Source: Planctomycetota bacterium (lineage in GTDB: Bacteria > Planctomycetota > Phycisphaerae > Phycisphaerales > UBA1924). From it: 23,003 nt of DNA. The position numbers and the translations under genes are program-made. Where the stretch lies: positions 1 through 23,003 of the forward strand of contig JAEYTB010000196.1 of assembly GCA_023434205.1 (NCBI GenBank), read 5' to 3'. The notes beneath the pieces were generated by a model, which saw only the letters and a list, made by a program, of their open reading frames with translations, was not told where the DNA came from and did no database searches. Shown here in pieces: positions 20,272-23,003 of this stretch; the stretch's first letter is position 1, and every line of letters starts with the position of its first letter.

Positions 20272-21744
20272 TCACACGTCCACCGTGTACCTGGCCCAGA
20301 CAAAGCTCGTCACGGGCCGCCCGCCGATGTCCAGCACCTGGTTCGGCCGCATCGAGATGGTGTACTGCCCGTCCACCACCGGGCGGACGAAGCGGTACCT
20401 CGCATCCACCACCGTCCGGCCCTGGGAGTCCACCCGTGTCGTCTTCGACACGAGCGTCGCGAAGCTGCCGTACCCGTTGGGCCCAAGGGCCACCAGGTCC
20501 TGGTTGCCGACGGTCGCGAAGTCGATGCCCGTGTTGTCGGTGTAGGTGACGAGCACCTCCATGCCCGTGCCGGTGATCGTCGGGGCCGTCGGGGGCCGGC
20601 TGATCGAGGGCTGGTCGAACCACAGCCCGAAGGTGCGGAACACCCCCGAATGTACGCCCACGCCCGCGCCGTCCGTCACCGCGTTCGCGTTGGTCGAGAG
20701 CCGCCAGGCGCCGTTATCCGCAGCGCCAAACCCGAAGCCATCCCAGATCCGGTACTTCACCACCACCGACGTGGAGCTCTCCTGCACCGGCGTCCCCACC
20801 GGCGTCCCCTGGATCGTGATCGAGCCGTTGCTCACCTTCACATCGCCAGCGCCGATCGACGCCAGGTTGATCCCCTGCGGGTCGGTGTACCGCACGTTGA
20901 CCACCCAGTCCGTGCTCGTCATCGCGGTGCTGACGTACTCGACCTTGGGGTTGCTCCACCAGAGGCTGTAGGTCCGCAGCGTCTGCGCCGGGATCGCGTG
21001 GCTCGGCCCGTCCAGGTCGCGAACCTGGTTCCCGTTCATCTTGAGCGTGTAGTGGCCGTTGTCGGACCAGTCCCACACCCCGCCGATCGCCGGCACGCGG
21101 TACGTCGCCGTCCAGCTCCCGTCGGAGTTCTGGACGAACTCCTGCGAGCGCACCCACTGGGTGGTGTTGTCGCTCACCCGGGTCAGCCCGACCTCGCCGA
21201 AGCCGATGGTGGCGCCGTCGATGCCCGTGTTGTCGCTGTAGCGCAGCCTCACGACGAACTGGTCTCCGGTTGTGATCGCACTCACAACCTCCGCCTTGGG
21301 CGTGCTGAACCACAGCCCGAAGGTCCGTAGGTTCGTCGCCGGCACCTGCTCGCCGCCGCTGTCCGTGACGCCGCCGGCCACCGTCGCGAGGGTGTACTGC
21401 CCGTTGTCCGAGTAGTCCCACGCCGTGCCCTGGGCCGGCACCTTGTACACCGCCCGGATGGACGTGTCGTTGCCCGCGAAGTCGCGCGTGAAGCTCTGGA
21501 GCACGCCGAGCTGGTTGTACCCGCCCGGGCCCGTCACGCGGATGTCGTTGTTACCCAGCGTCGCCGTGTTGATGCCGTCGGTGTCGGTGTACCGCACCAC
21601 GATCGTCCAGTCCGTCTGGTGGACGGTCGTCCCCGCGTACGCGGCCGCCGCCAGCATCCGCCGGTCTTCCATCTGCTCAAACGCCGCGTCCACCCCCGCA
21701 CGCAGCCCGCCGCCCAACAGCTTGCTCAATCGGTTCAATCTCAC
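20272..21744 (-). CDS. Probable surface/secreted protein of four beta-rich repeats with N-terminal EDRRML motif
   Basis: I placed the start at GTG 21744 because a strong AGGAGG lies 5 nt upstream; the open frame extends 30 codons further without support. The 490-residue product has no classical hydrophobic signal peptide. It begins with a basic segment followed by FEQMEDRRMLAA (22-33), a motif of the LEPR/LEDR type seen near the N terminus of many planctomycete extracellular proteins. Four tandem repeats of about 115 residues follow (41-156, 157-273, 274-389, 390-490). Each has the pattern xVRYTDxxGIxxATIGxxD, YRVPA, DxSDNGxYTL, and all but the last end RTFGLWFxxPK. Asp/Asn-rich turns suggest a calcium-stabilised beta-sandwich (inference). 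No enzyme motif is seen. The gene stands alone, divergent from thiS, with its own terminator. Confidence 0.82.
   Translation of the reverse strand: MRLNRLSKLLGGGLRAGVDAAFEQMEDRRMLAAAAYAGTTVHQTDWTIVVRYTDTDGINTATLGNNDIRVTGPGGYNQLGVLQSFTRDFAGNDTSIRAVYKVPAQGTAWDYSDNGQYTLATVAGGVTDSGGEQVPATNLRTFGLWFSTPKAEVVSAITTGDQFVVRLRYSDNTGIDGATIGFGEVGLTRVSDNTTQWVRSQEFVQNSDGSWTATYRVPAIGGVWDWSDNGHYTLKMNGNQVRDLDGPSHAIPAQTLRTYSLWWSNPKVEYVSTAMTSTDWVVNVRYTDPQGINLASIGAGDVKVSNGSITIQGTPVGTPVQESSTSVVVKYRIWDGFGFGAADNGAWRLSTNANAVTDGAGVGVHSGVFRTFGLWFDQPSISRPPTAPTITGTGMEVLVTYTDNTGIDFATVGNQDLVALGPNGYGSFATLVSKTTRVDSQGRTVVDARYRFVRPVVDGQYTISMRPNQVLDIGGRPVTSFVWARYTVDV
20275..21624 (-). repeat. Four diverged tandem domain repeats (about 350 bp each)
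   Basis: Repeat 1 spans 21624-21277, repeat 2 21276-20926, repeat 3 20925-20578 and repeat 4 20577-20275. The shared marks are a Y-T/S-D-x-x-G-I core, a central DNG-x-[YW] strand and (repeats 1-3) a terminal FGLWF or YSLWW. They are recognisable at protein level but too diverged for DNA recombination, so duplication was ancient. Repeat 4 lacks the terminal LWF. Confidence 0.8.
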
Positions 21745-21922
21745 GGGTGCCTCCTGCCTTGTTGCCAGCCGCGGCGAAACGAGCCGCCGTCCAGCTTGCA
21801 CGGCACCTGTGATATGGGTTGACCGGGTGAGCAAACGGTGAAAACCGGCTGGAGCGGGCCGCCAACCCGCCGCGCTTTGCGGCAGGGCAGGGGGCGCGCC
21901 CCCGCGCCGAGCCCCCCCCGCG

Positions 21923-21928
21923 TACCAT
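21923..21928 (+). promoter_or_regulatory. Candidate -10 box, leaderless start of thiS
   Basis: GCGTACCAT precedes ATG 21934. TACCAT ends 5 nt before the start codon, and there is no Shine-Dalgarno sequence (CGCCC spacer). Confidence 0.4.
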
Positions 21929-21933
21929 CGCCC

Positions 21934-22134
21934 ATGCGCATTGTCGTGAACGGTGAACCCCGCGAGCTGCCCGAGCCCACCAGCGTCCGTCAGCTCGTCG
22001 AGCTCATCGCCCCCAGGGGTGCCGCCGCCGCGGCGGAGGTCAACCAGCAGCTCATCCCCCGCCGCGCCCAGGACGCCACCCTCCTCCGCGAGGGCGATCG
22101 AGTCGAGGTCGTCACGCTCGTCGGCGGGGGCTGA
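21934..22134 (+). CDS. thiS: Sulfur carrier protein ThiS
   Basis: ThiS is a small ubiquitin-like sulfur carrier. Its C-terminal Gly-Gly is adenylated and thiocarboxylated to donate sulfur for the thiazole ring of thiamine. The 66-residue protein has the full fold: MRIVVNGEPRELPEPTSVRQ (beta-hairpin and start of helix), AAAAEVNQQLIPRRA, LREGDRVEVVTLVGGG, and it ends with the obligatory Gly-Gly. The start is ATG 21934; the open frame extends upstream through low-complexity sequence. No ThiG, ThiF or ThiE gene is adjacent, so it is separated from its usual partners, unless those lie elsewhere. The HIT gene follows after 20 bp. MoaD-like carriers are an alternative, but length and sequence favour ThiS. 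Confidence 0.88.
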   Translation: MRIVVNGEPRELPEPTSVRQLVELIAPRGAAAAAEVNQQLIPRRAQDATLLREGDRVEVVTLVGGG

Positions 22135-22142
22135 TCCTCCTG

Positions 22143-22148
22143 TATATT
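22143..22148 (+). promoter_or_regulatory. Candidate -10 box, leaderless start of the HIT gene
   Basis: TATATT ends 6 nt before ATG 22155, with only six C residues between them. It lies in the 20-bp gap after thiS. No Shine-Dalgarno sequence is possible in this spacer. Confidence 0.45.
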
Positions 22149-22154
22149 CCCCCC

Positions 22155-22574
22155 ATGCCCAGCATCTTTACCCGCATCATCAACGGCGAAATCCCCTCCT
22201 ACAAGGTCTACGAGGACCCGCACGTCTTCGCCTTCCTCGACATTAATCCCCTCTCCCGCGGCCACACCCTCGTCGTGCCCCGCCAGGAGGCCGTCACCCT
22301 CGACCAGCTCTCCGACGACGCCGCCGCGGCGATCGGCCGCGTGCTCCCCCGCCTCTGCCGCGCCGTCATGAAGGCCACCGGCGCCACGGCGTACAACATC
22401 CTCCAGAACAACGGCCCGCTAGCGCACCAGGCCGTCCCTCACGTCCACTTCCACATCATCCCGCGCTTCGACCGCAACGATGAGTTCGGCCTCGCGATGG
22501 AGTGGGACTGCGCGAAGCTCGACCCCGGCGCTGGCGCGGAACTCTCCAGGCAGATCGCCCAGCACTGCGCCTGA
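22155..22574 (+). CDS. HIT family protein (histidine triad nucleotide hydrolase)
   Basis: HIT-family enzymes hydrolyse nucleoside phosphoramidates, dinucleoside polyphosphates or aminoacyl-AMP. At 139 residues it matches the Hint-type branch. It opens with PSIFTRIINGEIPSYKVYED, has FLDINPLSRGHTLVVPR (27-43), NILQNNGPLAHQAVPH and the histidine triad H96-V-H98-F-H100-IIPR, with H98 the expected nucleophile. ATG 22155 lies 20 bp after the thiS stop, with no Shine-Dalgarno sequence and a TATATT box 6 nt before it. It converges on the YraN gene with a 17-bp gap and no visible terminator. The substrate cannot be predicted. Confidence 0.95.
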   Translation: MPSIFTRIINGEIPSYKVYEDPHVFAFLDINPLSRGHTLVVPRQEAVTLDQLSDDAAAAIGRVLPRLCRAVMKATGATAYNILQNNGPLAHQAVPHVHFHIIPRFDRNDEFGLAMEWDCAKLDPGAGAELSRQIAQHCA

Positions 22575-22591
22575 ACCCTTTACCAGCTCTC

Positions 22592-23002
22592 CTACCGCGT
22601 TCCCACAACGCCGGCGTGGTGCCGCACCGTCGGCCCGCCCCCGCGGTCGTCGAACTCCACCCCCACGACGTCGATCCGCACGCGCTGCCACCGGTTCGCC
22701 CGCGCCAGGTGCCGCGCGATCTGCCGCAGCTTGCGCCGTTTCTTCGCCGTGACGCTCGCCTCGGGCGCCACGACGAGCGAAAGCTCAGGTGCCCCCGCCC
22801 GCCGCAGCCGCGTCTTCACTTCCACGATCACGACCGTCTCGCGATCCGGATCGCGGCACAGCAGGTCCGCCTCGCCCATCGGCACTCGCAGGTTCCGGCC
22901 CAGCACGCTGAACCCCAGGCCCCGCAGGTGCTTCTCGGCCGCCCGCTCGCCCAGCCGCCCGAGCTCCCCCGTGCTAGCCTCCGCCGGCGCCGCCCCCCCC
23001 AC
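22592..23002 (-). CDS. YraN family (UPF0102) putative endonuclease-like protein, start at window edge
   Basis: YraN/UPF0102 proteins have a restriction-endonuclease-like fold and unknown function. They are often encoded near rplS, rnhB or rsmI. The visible 136 residues include the family opening TGELGRLGERAAEKHLRGLGF (11-31), GRNLRVPMGEADLLCRD with E44 and D46, and VVIVEVKTR with E61 and K63. Together these form the PD-(D/E)xK-like core. The C-terminal half is basic (VTAKKRRKLRQIARHLARAN). A GTG at 23002 is the last possible start in the window, but the frame is still open at the edge, so the true start may lie outside. An eight-C run (22993-23000) sits in the first codons. The conserved part is complete. 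Confidence 0.9.
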   Translation of the reverse strand: MGGAAPAEASTGELGRLGERAAEKHLRGLGFSVLGRNLRVPMGEADLLCRDPDRETVVIVEVKTRLRRAGAPELSLVVAPEASVTAKKRRKLRQIARHLARANRWQRVRIDVVGVEFDDRGGGPTVRHHAGVVGTR

Positions 23003-23003
23003 C

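Noticed and set aside
20272..21834. Longer start of the four-repeat protein at 21834
   Set aside because: The extra 30 residues cover the upstream region containing the AGGAGG ribosome binding site of GTG 21744 and show no export signal.

Overview
The window is a GC-rich, densely coding bacterial chromosome segment. Several features point to a planctomycete, most likely of the class Phycisphaerae (inference). These are a secreted protein ending in the cysteine-rich 'GC-type' dockerin tail (two DxDxDxGTDADIExFF repeats), a pseudopilin with the planctomycete-style FTLIELLVVIAIIALL leader, a secreted repeat protein with an N-terminal FEQMEDRRMLAA motif, and a secretin-N-domain exported protein. 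None of these is a formal taxonomic marker.

Layout. Positions 1-963 hold the 3' part of hflX, followed by a tRNA-Thr(CGU) gene with its own promoter. Next come an exported beta-lactamase-fold protein that has lost its nucleophile (1204-2769) and the GC-dockerin protein (3058-5031) with a long leader and a strong terminator. A DUF6065 gene (5191-5925) lies on the minus strand. It is followed by an exported STN/secretin-N-domain protein (6171-7175) and recQ (7260-9470).

Between the convergent recQ and ridA genes sits a compact REP/RAYT unit (9472-10190): a Y1-type REP-associated tyrosine transposase flanked by two REP palindromes on one side and one inverted REP on the other. Its start and stop codons lie inside those palindromes. 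After ridA comes a gene-free stretch of about 490 bp with a promoter and a long leader in front of a pseudopilin gene (11161-12156), closed by a perfect 14-bp terminator.

A five-gene minus-strand run follows: mrdA (PBP2), rodA, rsmG, a dinG-family helicase and gmhA (19661 down to 12259), with gaps of 1-27 nt. It joins cell-wall elongation, rRNA modification, DNA repair and heptose synthesis. Beyond it are a small rhodanese, a secreted protein of four approximately 115-residue repeats, and on the plus strand thiS and a HIT-family hydrolase. A YraN/UPF0102 gene runs into the right edge.

The most interesting items are the REP/RAYT unit and a recurring TAnnnT box. The box lies only 5-6 nt upstream of the ATG of four genes that lack a Shine-Dalgarno sequence, which suggests leaderless mRNAs. 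It also appears as GGTAnnnT upstream of several other transcription units. I saw no defence system, CRISPR array, prophage or biosynthetic cluster.
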